A stretch of 25,358 bases of DNA from an uncultured Selenomonadales bacterium (GTDB taxonomy: Bacteria > Bacillota_C > Negativicutes > Selenomonadales > Selenomonadaceae). The notes beneath the pieces are model-generated. The model saw only the letters and a program-made list of their open reading frames with translations, did no database searches and was not told where the DNA came from. The position numbers and the translations under genes were made by a program. The stretch spans positions 1 through 25,358 of the forward strand of contig CALGGX010000271.1 in NCBI GenBank assembly GCA_937916025.1. The letters are read 5' to 3'. Positions 6,467 to 13,185 of the stretch are shown here, in pieces (positions within the stretch are counted from its first letter, which is position 1; every line of letters starts with the position of its first letter).

Positions 6467-7267
6467 ATGGTAAATGAGACTGCATTGACGCCCGTCGAAG
6501 TCGAAGGCGTTCATGGCTACGTCGATAATGAAGGCACCGCATGGCTGAAACTTGACGATTGCGCTCGCGGACTTGGCATTACGCAAAGACAGAATAAGAA
6601 CGGTAAAGTGTACGAATCGATCCGCTGGTCGACTGTTCGCAAGTATCTTGACGAAATCGGCTTTCCCCAAGAAGTTGGGGAAGAACTCGCGGCGAAGTTC
6701 ATTCCCGAGCACGTTTTCTATCGGCTGGGAATGAAAGTCAACAATCCCATCGGCAACGCCTTTCAAGACAAGATCGCGCGCGTCATTCTGCCTGCCATTC
6801 GCAAACACGGCTTTTATGCCGAGCCGACGCTCGCTCCGACTGCACAAATGACTATTTTCAACAACGCCGTCAAAGATATTGGCGAGACTGCCAAAAACCT
6901 TGAGCTTGTCTTCGGCGTTGACAAAGGCATTGCGCTCGCCAAGGCTACGCAAATCGCGGAAGACGCTTACAAAATGAATTTCAACTCTCTCAGAGGCTTG
7001 CTTCCTTCCTCAGAGCACTCCGACAGCCTTTTCAATCCGACCGGTATCGGCAAAATTCTCGGCATTACCGCAGAAGAAGTCAACAATCGCCTTGAAAAGC
7101 TCGGCTTGCAAGTGAAGTCCGAGCAGGGGCGCGTTCTGACCGAAGACGGCAAATCATACGGCGCGGCATTCCCCTTCGTCCGCAATGGGCATTCGGGATT
7201 CCAAATTCGCTGGTTCCGCAAGGTCGTCGACGTTATTCGCAAATCTATCGTCGAGGAGGAAATTTAA
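6467..7267 (+). CDS. Bro-N domain phage antirepressor, 266 aa
   Basis: ATG 6467 follows TTTTTGAAAGGACTGAACATC; an ATG at 6389 is in frame but would translate the leader hairpin. Residues about 10-120 form a Bro-N domain: VEGVHGYVDNEGTAWLKLDD, CARGLGI, IRWSTVRKYLDEIGF, then IPEHVFYRLGMKVNNPIG and a basic LPAIRKHGFY. The domain is shared with the protein at 13182-13997. The C-terminal part differs: NPTGIGKILGITAEEVNNRL (about residues 185-205) resembles the helix-turn-helix-like antirepressor C-terminal module. Known of the family: such proteins counter phage repressors or bind DNA. Odd: codons after EIGF contain a perfect inverted repeat (6663-6682), as in the paralogue. The next gene follows after 1 nt. 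Confidence 0.85.
   Translation: MVNETALTPVEVEGVHGYVDNEGTAWLKLDDCARGLGITQRQNKNGKVYESIRWSTVRKYLDEIGFPQEVGEELAAKFIPEHVFYRLGMKVNNPIGNAFQDKIARVILPAIRKHGFYAEPTLAPTAQMTIFNNAVKDIGETAKNLELVFGVDKGIALAKATQIAEDAYKMNFNSLRGLLPSSEHSDSLFNPTGIGKILGITAEEVNNRLEKLGLQVKSEQGRVLTEDGKSYGAAFPFVRNGHSGFQIRWFRKVVDVIRKSIVEEEI
6663..6682 (+). repeat. Perfect intragenic inverted repeat in the antirepressor gene
   Basis: TTCCCCAA (6663-6670) and TTGGGGAA (6675-6682) flank GAAG. It encodes PQEVGEE right after the conserved EIGF of the Bro-N domain. The paralogous gene has a different perfect palindrome at the same codon position (13790-13809). Confidence 0.8.
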
Positions 7268-7268
7268 A

Positions 7269-7574
7269 ATGAATAAGACGCTTGAAATGACGCTCACCCT
7301 CTACATTTCGCGCGAAGTCGACTTTGATAACTCCGTCGAGCTCCGCAAACATATTGCTGACTTCGAGAAACGCGCTGTTGCTTTGCAACGCGGATTCAAC
7401 CTTGACGGCTTCGACGACGCAACGGCTTGCTATGACCGCAACGGCGATGGCGAGATTTACTTCTATGATCGCATTTTCAATAAGGTTTTCGCCGAGAAAT
7501 TCGCCGACGATCTCGCTCTCGAAGAAGAGCTTGCAGACGACGACGAATTTGAGTTTGACGACACTGACGGCTGA
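7269..7574 (+). CDS. Small acidic protein (101 aa), paralogue of 2481-2789
   Basis: ATG 7269 follows GAGGAGG with an 8-nt spacing and begins 1 nt after the antirepressor stop, so the pair is probably co-translated. The N-terminus (TLEMTLTLYISREVDFDNSV then ELRKHIADFEKRAVAL) matches residues 8-40 of the protein at 2481-2789 in motif and spacing. The C-terminal 20 residues are almost all Asp/Glu. It is soluble and no known domain is recognised. A strongly acidic tail next to an antirepressor would fit a binding partner, which is inference only. Confidence 0.65.
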   Translation: MNKTLEMTLTLYISREVDFDNSVELRKHIADFEKRAVALQRGFNLDGFDDATACYDRNGDGEIYFYDRIFNKVFAEKFADDLALEEELADDDEFEFDDTDG

Positions 7575-7622
7575 TCAGTAAAACGGCGAATAAGCCGCAT
7601 GCGAGAATTCGACGCGGCTGAC

Positions 7623-7652
7623 GACGCCCTTGTATCATACTACAGGGGCGTC
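7623..7652 (+). repeat. 12-bp hairpin upstream of a tiny membrane ORF
   Basis: GACGCCC-T-TGTA (7623-7634) pairs with TACA-G-GGGCGTC (7641-7652), giving a 12-bp stem with one wobble and a 6-nt loop. There is no adjacent U-tract. It precedes another TTTTTGAAAGGA leader. It could be a processing site, a weak terminator or a protein target. Confidence 0.65.
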
Positions 7653-7683
7653 CGCCGCCGCATTTTTGAAAGGAGCGGTTAAC

Positions 7684-7749
7684 GTGATTATTAACATCAT
7701 CTTTTGGACGATCATTTACATTTTATTTTTCCCGTCACAAAACCGTTAA
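7684..7749 (+). CDS. Putative 21-aa hydrophobic peptide
   Basis: A GTG at 7684, preceded by the shared TTTTTGAAAGGA leader with a 9-nt gap, opens a 21-codon frame ending at TAA 7747. The product is almost entirely hydrophobic (Ile, Phe, Trp, Leu) with a short polar C-terminus (SQNR), enough for one membrane segment. The good leader is the main reason to call it. The integrase starts 17 nt later. It could be a small membrane peptide, a leader peptide controlling integrase translation, or chance. Confidence 0.4.
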   Translation: MIINIIFWTIIYILFFPSQNR

Positions 7750-7765
7750 CTGAAAGGAGTATACC

Positions 7766-8650
7766 ATGAACTGGCAGGAAATGACCGACAAGATCAAAAT
7801 CCTGCTTGACGCAAAGACGAACGGAGCGACGGCGTATGATTATTGGCGTGCGCTGTCGCAATTCGACTTTAAAGACAAGCCGGATTTACAACACATCGTC
7901 GAGTGTACCTTGGCATGGCGTCAACTCGGCATATCCAATTCTACTATACTACATCGCTATGCCGCCGTCAAATGGATTTTCAAGCATTTTCCGCGCGAAT
8001 TTGATCCGATTGACGTTCAGGAAATGGTTTTGTTCATGAGCGGCGTCAAGAAGGACGAGCGCGAAATGGTTTTTGCTACGCGCGATGAAGCCGAATTCAT
8101 CATCAGCCGCGCAGACGCTCGCGTTGCTTTGATTATCGGTATGGCTTATTATGCCGGGCTTCGGCTCGGCGAGATTGCACAGTCGAAAGTGTCTCATTGG
8201 CAGAAAGATTCTACTACGGGTTCGCTCAGCCTTCTCGTACCATCGGGCGACGGCGAGCGTACAAAAAACGGTAAAACTCGGCGCATTCCTGTTTTGCCGC
8301 AACTTGCCGCGCTCTTTCATACCTACATCAAAACCGTCCGCAGAAAACAACTCAAGGCTTTTCCCGATACTCGTATTGACGCTCTTTTTCTCAACAACCG
8401 CAAACAAATCGGCGCAATAACCAAACGACGACTGGGGATGCTTATCGAAAATGCTTGTGTCGAATGTGGGTTTCCTCATTTACATCCTCATTCCTTTCGG
8501 CATGGGCTGGCTACGAAATTGGCGCGCGAGACCGGTGATATCAAGCTCGTCAAAGAAGTTCTCGGGCATCGGAGCGTTCAGTCTACACTCCGATATATTC
8601 ACTTATCACAAAAAGAAATTGCCGACAATATGCAAGCCGCTTTTGACTGA
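7766..8650 (+). CDS. int: Tyrosine recombinase (phage integrase / XerC-like), 294 aa
   Basis: ATG 7766 follows AACTGAAAGGAG. The protein has the two-domain plan of XerC/XerD-type integrases: an N-terminal SAM-like core-binding domain (about 1-90) and a C-terminal catalytic domain. Catalytic residues visible are R133 in GLRLGEI, a Lys near 170, H242 and R245 in PHSFRHG, H268 in LGHRSVQ, and the nucleophile Y277 in LRYIH. It would catalyse site-specific integration/excision or dimer resolution by the element. Length is usual for the family. An intrinsic terminator follows directly. No paired attachment site was found next to it. Confidence 0.93.
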   Translation: MNWQEMTDKIKILLDAKTNGATAYDYWRALSQFDFKDKPDLQHIVECTLAWRQLGISNSTILHRYAAVKWIFKHFPREFDPIDVQEMVLFMSGVKKDEREMVFATRDEAEFIISRADARVALIIGMAYYAGLRLGEIAQSKVSHWQKDSTTGSLSLLVPSGDGERTKNGKTRRIPVLPQLAALFHTYIKTVRRKQLKAFPDTRIDALFLNNRKQIGAITKRRLGMLIENACVECGFPHLHPHSFRHGLATKLARETGDIKLVKEVLGHRSVQSTLRYIHLSQKEIADNMQAAFD

Positions 8651-8657
8651 CCTTCAC

Positions 8658-8686
8658 GCGCAATCCGATCGGGTTGCGCTTTTTTT
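8658..8686 (+). terminator. Intrinsic terminator after integrase
   Basis: GCGCAATCC (8658-8666) pairs with GGGTTGCGC (8671-8679), a 9-bp stem with one wobble and GATC loop, followed by seven T. It starts 8 nt after the integrase stop. Confidence 0.92.
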
Positions 8687-8687
8687 A

Positions 8688-8717
8688 TTGACAACTTTGC
8701 TTATGTCGGCGTAAAAT
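8688..8717 (+). promoter_or_regulatory. Sigma-70-type promoter for brnTA
   Basis: TTGACA (8688-8693) and TAAAAT (8712-8717) are 18 bp apart. They lie right after the integrase terminator and about 50 nt before brnT. Known BrnTA systems are self-regulated at their own promoter. Confidence 0.65.
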
Positions 8718-8769
8718 TAATTAATAAAGACAGAGTTTGACACACTTTCAAGCCTCGGGAGGTTTGGAT

Positions 8770-9105
8770 ATGCTGATTGAAGTCGGAGGTAGAAAAATTG
8801 AATGGGATGACGATAAAGCGGCGGCGAATATCAAGAATCACGATGTCTATTTCGACGACGCGGCGCGCGTTTTCTTAGACGATAGTCGGATCGAAGATCA
8901 CGATGATAAACACAGTGATCATGAGGATCGATGGATCACAATCGGCATGGTCGACAAAATTCTGTGTGTAATTTACACTGAACGCGGCGAAACTACACGA
9001 TTGATATCGGCGCGAAAAGCAACAAAAAGAGAGAAGGAACTTTACTATGGGCAGTATACTGATTTACAAAGGCATGCCGCCTTTGACTGGCGAGCAAAAG
9101 GCTAG
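8770..9105 (+). CDS. brnT: BrnT-family toxin (RelE-like RNase), 111 aa
   Basis: ATG 8770 follows CGGGAGG; an in-frame start at 8737 lacks a binding site. Family hallmarks are IEWDDDKAAANIKNHDVYFD at the N-terminus, a DRWITIGMVDKILCVIYTER strand pair, and RLISARKATKREKELYY near residues 77-93. BrnT is a type II toxin that cleaves RNA and is neutralised by BrnA. The C-terminus runs about 18 residues beyond the usual end and overlaps the antitoxin gene by 59 nt. Stop is TAG, the only TAG among the genes called here. Confidence 0.9.
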   Translation: MLIEVGGRKIEWDDDKAAANIKNHDVYFDDAARVFLDDSRIEDHDDKHSDHEDRWITIGMVDKILCVIYTERGETTRLISARKATKREKELYYGQYTDLQRHAAFDWRAKG

Positions 9106-9289
9106 GCTGAAAAAACTTGACGAAATGCCGGACGAAGATATCAATCTCGATGATATTCCCGAGTTGACTGACGAGCAAATGTCTAAAATGAAAAGGGTGC
9201 CGCCGGAACGCCTCTATAAGAAAATTACTCTTGATATTGATATCGACGACAATCTCATTCAAACTGCGGCACGGAAACAACTGTCATGA
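9047..9289 (+). CDS. brnA: BrnA-family antitoxin, apparently shortened, 80 aa
   Basis: ATG 9047 is preceded by AGAAGGAA. The central ELTDEQMSKMKRVPPE (about residues 40-57) is the typical BrnA lead-in to its DNA-binding part, and KITLDIDIDDNL begins the ribbon-helix-helix strand. The protein then ends after AARKQLS, where family members usually continue with a second helix that completes the ribbon-helix-helix dimer. It overlaps brnT by 59 nt in another frame and is followed by a terminator. It should bind BrnT. Whether it can still repress the promoter is doubtful. Confidence 0.75.
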   Translation: MGSILIYKGMPPLTGEQKARLKKLDEMPDEDINLDDIPELTDEQMSKMKRVPPERLYKKITLDIDIDDNLIQTAARKQLS

Positions 9290-9313
9290 TCATCAGAAAG
9301 ATATATTGACATT

Positions 9314-9367
9314 AAAAGCCTCGATCACTCGAGGCTTTTTTTATTCCCGCACCGACGCTCACACAGA
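9314..9367. repeat. 54-bp direct repeat, left copy (with terminator)
   Basis: 51 of 54 positions match 9983-10036. It contains a perfect 8-bp terminator stem (9317-9324 with 9329-9336), followed by T-runs on both strands. On the - strand it still encodes LCERRCGNKKSLE and a stop (TGA at 9325-9327), the same C-terminus as the gene at 9994-10623. So it is a relic of that gene's 3' end. Confidence 0.9.
9317..9342 (+). terminator. Terminator after brnTA (bidirectional)
   Basis: AGCCTCGA / TCGAGGCT stem with TCAC loop and seven T on the + strand, four on the - strand. It separates the convergent brnTA and higBA transcripts. Confidence 0.88.
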
Positions 9368-9387
9368 TTTTTAGACGAACAAAACTG

Positions 9388-9558
9388 TTAAACTACCGCA
9401 ACTTGAAACGACTGCCGCTCTTTAATTATGCAATGCACTGCAACTTTTTGATCGACGTCCTTGTCGTCGTGTTCCTGTTCCAGACGCAGTTCTTCGTACG
9501 CCCGACGAAACTCTTCATCCGTCATTTGCTCCGCTTTGTATTGTTGCAATGTCTTCAT
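9388..9558 (-). CDS. HigA-like antitoxin remnant, 56 aa
   Basis: ATG 9558 has an excellent binding site (AGGAGG, 6 nt gap) and lies inside the last 44 nt of the toxin gene, the normal higBA arrangement. The start MKTLQQYKAEQMTDEEFRRA matches the N-terminal helix of HigA antitoxins paired with Gp49-type toxins (MK..EEYK...L.DPEF...Y). After about residue 27 it becomes atypical and stops at 56, whereas HigA proteins are about 95-110 aa with a C-terminal Xre helix-turn-helix. That DNA-binding domain is absent. The gene ends 20 nt from the 54-bp repeat, so recombination there may have cut it short. Confidence 0.65.
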   Translation of the reverse strand: MKTLQQYKAEQMTDEEFRRAYEELRLEQEHDDKDVDQKVAVHCIIKERQSFQVAVV

Positions 9559-9904
9559 GTTGCATCCTCCTCACATACTCGGCACGCCGCGCCTTTGCCA
9601 GTTCCAATTCGCGTTGCGGCGTCTTGCGCGTTTTCTTAATGAAACCATTTGTTATAATGATCTTCGCTCCAGAGAAGAAAAAATACAATGTTCGTGAGAC
9701 ATTACTGCCGAGTTTGCAACGCAATTCAAAAATGCCGTCTCCAAGAGCTTTGCTGTACGGCTCGCGTAATTCCGTGCCCTTCTTTTCCAATAACTCCATC
9801 ATCAAGACAACTTTAGCGCGCATTTTTACATCCAAAGCTTTTAAGAAGTCTTCAATAGGCTTTTGTCCATCTGTCATCTCGTAAAATATAACTTCAAACT
9901 GCAT
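9515..9904 (-). CDS. higB: HigB / phage Gp49-like toxin, 129 aa
   Basis: The start is taken at ATG 9904; a GTG two codons upstream (9910) is possible, and neither has a strong binding site. The protein matches the RelE-superfamily Gp49-like group: FEVIFYEMTDGQKPIEDFLK at the N-terminus, a central LREPYSKALGDGIFELRCKL, and NGFIKKTRKTPQRELELAKA followed by RRAEYV (about residues 88-113). Members are ribosome-associated mRNA interferases neutralised by HigA. The toxin comes first in the pair, as is usual for this family. The C-terminal tail overlaps the antitoxin. It appears intact. Confidence 0.88.
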   Translation of the reverse strand: MQFEVIFYEMTDGQKPIEDFLKALDVKMRAKVVLMMELLEKKGTELREPYSKALGDGIFELRCKLGSNVSRTLYFFFSGAKIIITNGFIKKTRKTPQRELELAKARRAEYVRRMQHEDIATIQSGANDG

Positions 9905-9953
9905 GATCACTCACGTTAACAAAATACTATTCCAATCATCATTTATTTTTATT

Positions 9954-9972
9954 ATTATAGCATATTTGTCAA
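9954..9972 (-). promoter_or_regulatory. Possible higBA promoter (extended -10)
   Basis: Reading the - strand, TGCTATAAT (9962-9954) is an extended -10 box about 50 nt upstream of higB, inside an AT-rich stretch directly after the right repeat. A TTGACA (9972-9967) is present but too close to be its -35. Confidence 0.45.
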
Positions 9973-9982
9973 CACTTTATAA

Positions 9983-10036
9983 AAAAGCCCCGATCACTCG
10001 AGGCTTTTTTTATTCCCACACCGACACTCACACAGA
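9983..10036. repeat. 54-bp direct repeat, right copy (with terminator)
   Basis: This copy includes the final 14 codons and stop of the sigma-like gene (9994-10623). The hairpin 9986-9993 / 9998-10005 has a G-U pair in - strand RNA and is followed there by six U, so it works as terminator of the long - strand operon. On the + strand the same position is a mismatch. Confidence 0.9.
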
Positions 10037-10623
10037 CTGCATACCGTTCTTTCATCTCCGAAGCTCTCAACAAAATAACGCGGCAGTCTGCATTCTTTTT
10101 TCTTGCCCATCATTCTTTCAAACAGACAAGTCGGACGACAGGATTTTTTCCGGACTTTTGACGACTCAGGCAATGGCATCAATGACACGTATATTTTTTT
10201 CAACGCCTCGCGGACTTCGTAGCGTTTCGCGTATTCTTCTTTCTGCTTTTCATAGCGTCGTCCACTCTTACCTTTTGTGATCGCCTTTGTTATTTGTTCT
10301 CGCAATTCTTTTATCCGCGCTTCGTCTGCTACTCCGAACAACCTTTTCATTATCGTTCTCTTACAGCCCGCTATCGTCGCATGGCTTCTGTTCAGTTCCG
10401 ATGCTATTCGACGTATGCTGTAACCTTGCGTCGTCATTAATAATATTTCGCGCTGGAGCGGCTTTAATTCTTTCAACAGTATCATCAACGACTTCTTTGT
10501 CTCTAACTTCTTTTCTTTCTCCAAAATTACATTCAAGGGATCGATGCCGTGATACCTCGTCAGACGACGGATTCTTTCTTCTTCTTCTTCATCCGTTTTT
10601 AATACATCTTCCAATCGCATCAT
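9994..10623 (-). CDS. Sigma-region-4-like HTH protein with Cys-rich tail, 209 aa
   Basis: The start overlaps the nrdG stop (ATGA) after GGAG. Residues about 44-92 (LLKELKPLQREILLMTTQGY, then SIRRIASELNRSHATIAGCK) have the 'L...QREIL.L...GYS..EIA..L..S..T' pattern of sigma-70 region 4 / LuxR-type helix-turn-helix domains, as seen in phage late-gene or copy-control regulators. The middle is a basic helix rich in Lys/Arg/Glu. The tail has CRPTC and CSLCECRC clusters that may bind zinc. Odd: the last 14 codons lie in the 54-bp repeat and the stop lies inside the terminator stem. It is the last gene of the operon, so it may switch on late genes, which is inference. Confidence 0.65.
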   Translation of the reverse strand: MMRLEDVLKTDEEEEERIRRLTRYHGIDPLNVILEKEKKLETKKSLMILLKELKPLQREILLMTTQGYSIRRIASELNRSHATIAGCKRTIMKRLFGVADEARIKELREQITKAITKGKSGRRYEKQKEEYAKRYEVREALKKIYVSLMPLPESSKVRKKSCRPTCLFERMMGKKKECRLPRYFVESFGDERTVCSLCECRCGNKKSLE

Positions 10624-11105
10624 TTTTTTATTACTCCATCGACTTTTTCATTTATATTGACGTAGCCCGCCTCCATTCTTTGATACATATTCTGATTTTT
10701 GCTTCCTCGGAACGCACACGCCGATGTGCGGAGACTTTTTTCAAACCGTCCGTCTATTATGTAATCAAACGGCAACTCCGACAGCCACTTGTCATTCGTC
10801 ACGCTAAAGCCCGTGTACAATGTCGTTTTTAACCTCTTCGCCTTCGCCCACGCGTCCAGTTTCAATACTTCGCTCAGCTGATACACCGGATCGCCGCCGC
10901 TGAATGTTACTCCCGTTATCAGCGGCATATACTTTTCTATATCACTCTCTATTTCTTCTACCGTCATTTCTAGCCCGCCGTCCATCGACCATGTCTCCGG
11001 ATTTTGACAGCCTTCGCAACCATGTTTGCAACCTTGACAGAATAATACGTAGTTTATGCCGAGCCCGTCAAACAGCGACGTTGCCCGCCGACCCGCTACT
11101 CTCAT
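10620..11105 (-). CDS. nrdG: Anaerobic ribonucleotide reductase activase NrdG, 161 aa
   Basis: Radical-SAM enzyme that uses S-adenosylmethionine and a 4Fe-4S cluster to put the glycyl radical on NrdD. The cluster motif CxxxCxxC is C26, C30 and C33 in CQGCKHGCEGCQNPETW, and GVTFSGGDPVYQ (about 64-76) is the SAM-binding GGE-type motif with Asp. The start at 11105 is preceded by GGAGGAGGGTTGA and lies 38 nt inside nrdD, so the two are coupled. Length is usual for the family. Confidence 0.95.
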   Translation of the reverse strand: MRVAGRRATSLFDGLGINYVLFCQGCKHGCEGCQNPETWSMDGGLEMTVEEIESDIEKYMPLITGVTFSGGDPVYQLSEVLKLDAWAKAKRLKTTLYTGFSVTNDKWLSELPFDYIIDGRFEKSLRTSACAFRGSKNQNMYQRMEAGYVNINEKVDGVIKK

Positions 11106-13185
11106 TCAACCCTCCTCCGAGATGTCCTTTGCGCGCTCTAAGCTCCGCCAACTTCCCGTCGTTAAATCGATCCTTTTCCGACAAGTAGCCTGTTATTATT
11201 GCGGTCTCTTTTATGTTTTTGCTTCCGCACTTCGGACAGGTGCCGCGAAAATCACCCTGCTCATGACAGTCCTCGCAGAACGCGTGCTTCCAATTCACTC
11301 CTCCGTATGCGATCCCTGACTCCGACATATATTGTAATAAACTCAGCAAGCCCTCGGGATTATTCTTCGGCGATTCCTCCGACTCCAAATAGAAGATCGC
11401 GCCCGCGTTGCACAGTAAATGATAGCGTCCTTCTATATCTATCTTCTTTTTCGCGTCACACTCGAAGTCCACAGGTAAATGAAAACTGTTCGTCAGGTAT
11501 TCTTTATCCGTTACGCCCTCTATCACTCCGAAGTCTCGCCGACACGCCTTCATCAGCGTATAACACGCACTCTCTGCCGGGCTCGCAAACGTACTGAAAT
11601 TCAAGCTCGTTTCTTTCGTTGCCTCATTCGTAAATCCGCGGATTGTTGCCACCAGGGCAAGTCCTTCTTTGTTGACTTTATCGCTCTCTCCTTGATGCTT
11701 TCCGTACAATACTTTCAAGCATTCCGCCAATCCGATAAATCCTATCGATAACGTTCCGTTTTTGATCATCGGCTCGATCTCATCATCTTCTTTTAAGCCC
11801 GCCGCCCCTTGATACCAATCCGATACGAACGGGATATCTCTTTTCTTCAGTTGCTTGATTGTTTTGTACCTGTCCAGTAACTCTTCCTTCGCGTCATTCA
11901 ACGCTTCCTTCAGTAACGACGCGAATTTTTCTGCATCTCCTTTTGCTTCCAATGCCAGATACGGCAGATTGATCGTCACGAACGCCAAGTTCCCGCGCGC
12001 CTCGGGCGTCTTCTCTCCGTTTACATTCGCGCGGATCGACGTCCGACAGCCCATCGCTCCTATTTCATTCAATTCCAGTCCGGCATACGCATATGAATCG
12101 CAGAATACGAAACGCGGCTGTATCCTTTTTCCTACACACTCGATCGCTAATTTTGTCAAGTCGAAATTCGGATCGAGTTCTCGGAGATTTACCCCTTCTT
12201 TCAGTCGGTAGCACAGATTTGGGAAGATCGGATTTTCGCCGTGTCCCAGCCCGGATATGTACGCCTTCAACAGGTTTCGCGTTATCATTCTGCCTGCCCA
12301 AGACGTGTCCGTGCCGAAGTTGACTGACGAGAACGTCGGTTGCGCGCCCGAGCGGCTTCTCATCTGATTCATGTTGTATACGAACGCTTCCATCGCTTGA
12401 TATACTTCTTTTTCTGTCGCCTCCATCGCCTCGCGGTTCCTTCGACTTCCGCACATCTGATAGTCAACTAATCTTTCATACTGCCTGTGATACTCTGCCT
12501 TAACATAAGGAGCAAGGTCTGTGTCGAAATTCAGGATGCCCTGACCGCCGAACAATGAATTTTGACTTGACTGCAGAATGATCGCCACCAATGCGAGCGC
12601 GCTCCCGATTCTCTTCGGAAGACGGATATAGCCCACTCCGTTGCCGAATCCTTCCTTCAGCATACGACCTATCGGATTGAAAAAGCAGTTGAACGTGATA
12701 TTCCGGTACGCCAGATCGTGGATGTAAATTCTGCCCTTCCGGTGATTCCAAGCCGCTCTTTTGCTCATCTTCGACAGGTTGTAATTCTTCGTCGCCGCCT
12801 CCGCTATCGAATACATCTTCGACGCCGCACTGCCGTTTGCCGCGTTTGCGTTGTCTCTGTTAATCTCCGCGTAATACTTTTCTATCTCTTTGTTCAGCGG
12901 GCTCTCCGACTCCCTGTAATCCGCGCGCTTTTGTCGGTACAGAATATAGGACTTCGCTATTGCCGGCTCTCTTTTCATCAGCTCTACTTCTACCGCGTTA
13001 TGGATCGCATCCACGGAACAAATTCCTTCCGCATCCGCTTCTTTTTCCAAGCCCCGCATCCGCTCGACCATCGTCTGCGTGATCTCGCAAGCTGTTTTCT
13101 TCGACGCCCCTGCCGCCATTACCGCTTTTTTGATCTTCCACGGCTCGAACGACTCCAATCGCCCGTCATGTTTTTTTACTTTCAA
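11068..13185 (-). CDS. nrdD: Class III anaerobic ribonucleoside-triphosphate reductase NrdD, 705 aa
   Basis: Reduces ribonucleoside triphosphates to dNTPs under anoxia using a glycyl radical and formate. An N-terminal ATP-cone (MKVKKHDGRLESFEPWKIKK to about residue 90) gives allosteric control. The large barrel contains RSGAQPTFSSVNFGTDTSW and FCDSYAYAGLELNEIGAMGC segments. A C-terminal zinc site CEDC...CPKC is followed by IITGYLSEKDRFNDGK, whose Gly is the radical site. The start overlaps the upstream antirepressor stop as ATGA. It is complete, with no internal frameshift. A phage-borne copy implies an anaerobic host and extra dNTP demand during replication. Confidence 0.97.
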   Translation of the reverse strand: MKVKKHDGRLESFEPWKIKKAVMAAGASKKTACEITQTMVERMRGLEKEADAEGICSVDAIHNAVEVELMKREPAIAKSYILYRQKRADYRESESPLNKEIEKYYAEINRDNANAANGSAASKMYSIAEAATKNYNLSKMSKRAAWNHRKGRIYIHDLAYRNITFNCFFNPIGRMLKEGFGNGVGYIRLPKRIGSALALVAIILQSSQNSLFGGQGILNFDTDLAPYVKAEYHRQYERLVDYQMCGSRRNREAMEATEKEVYQAMEAFVYNMNQMRSRSGAQPTFSSVNFGTDTSWAGRMITRNLLKAYISGLGHGENPIFPNLCYRLKEGVNLRELDPNFDLTKLAIECVGKRIQPRFVFCDSYAYAGLELNEIGAMGCRTSIRANVNGEKTPEARGNLAFVTINLPYLALEAKGDAEKFASLLKEALNDAKEELLDRYKTIKQLKKRDIPFVSDWYQGAAGLKEDDEIEPMIKNGTLSIGFIGLAECLKVLYGKHQGESDKVNKEGLALVATIRGFTNEATKETSLNFSTFASPAESACYTLMKACRRDFGVIEGVTDKEYLTNSFHLPVDFECDAKKKIDIEGRYHLLCNAGAIFYLESEESPKNNPEGLLSLLQYMSESGIAYGGVNWKHAFCEDCHEQGDFRGTCPKCGSKNIKETAIITGYLSEKDRFNDGKLAELRARKGHLGGGLNESSGSAGNVAV

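Noticed and set aside
7575..8770. Attachment site next to the integrase.
   Set aside because: Searched by eye for direct repeats flanking the integrase; none was found within the window. The 54-bp repeats at 9314 and 9983 flank higBA, not the integrase.
9403..9884. + strand frames across the higBA region.
   Set aside because: They are the complements of the toxin and antitoxin genes, with no binding sites or recognisable products.
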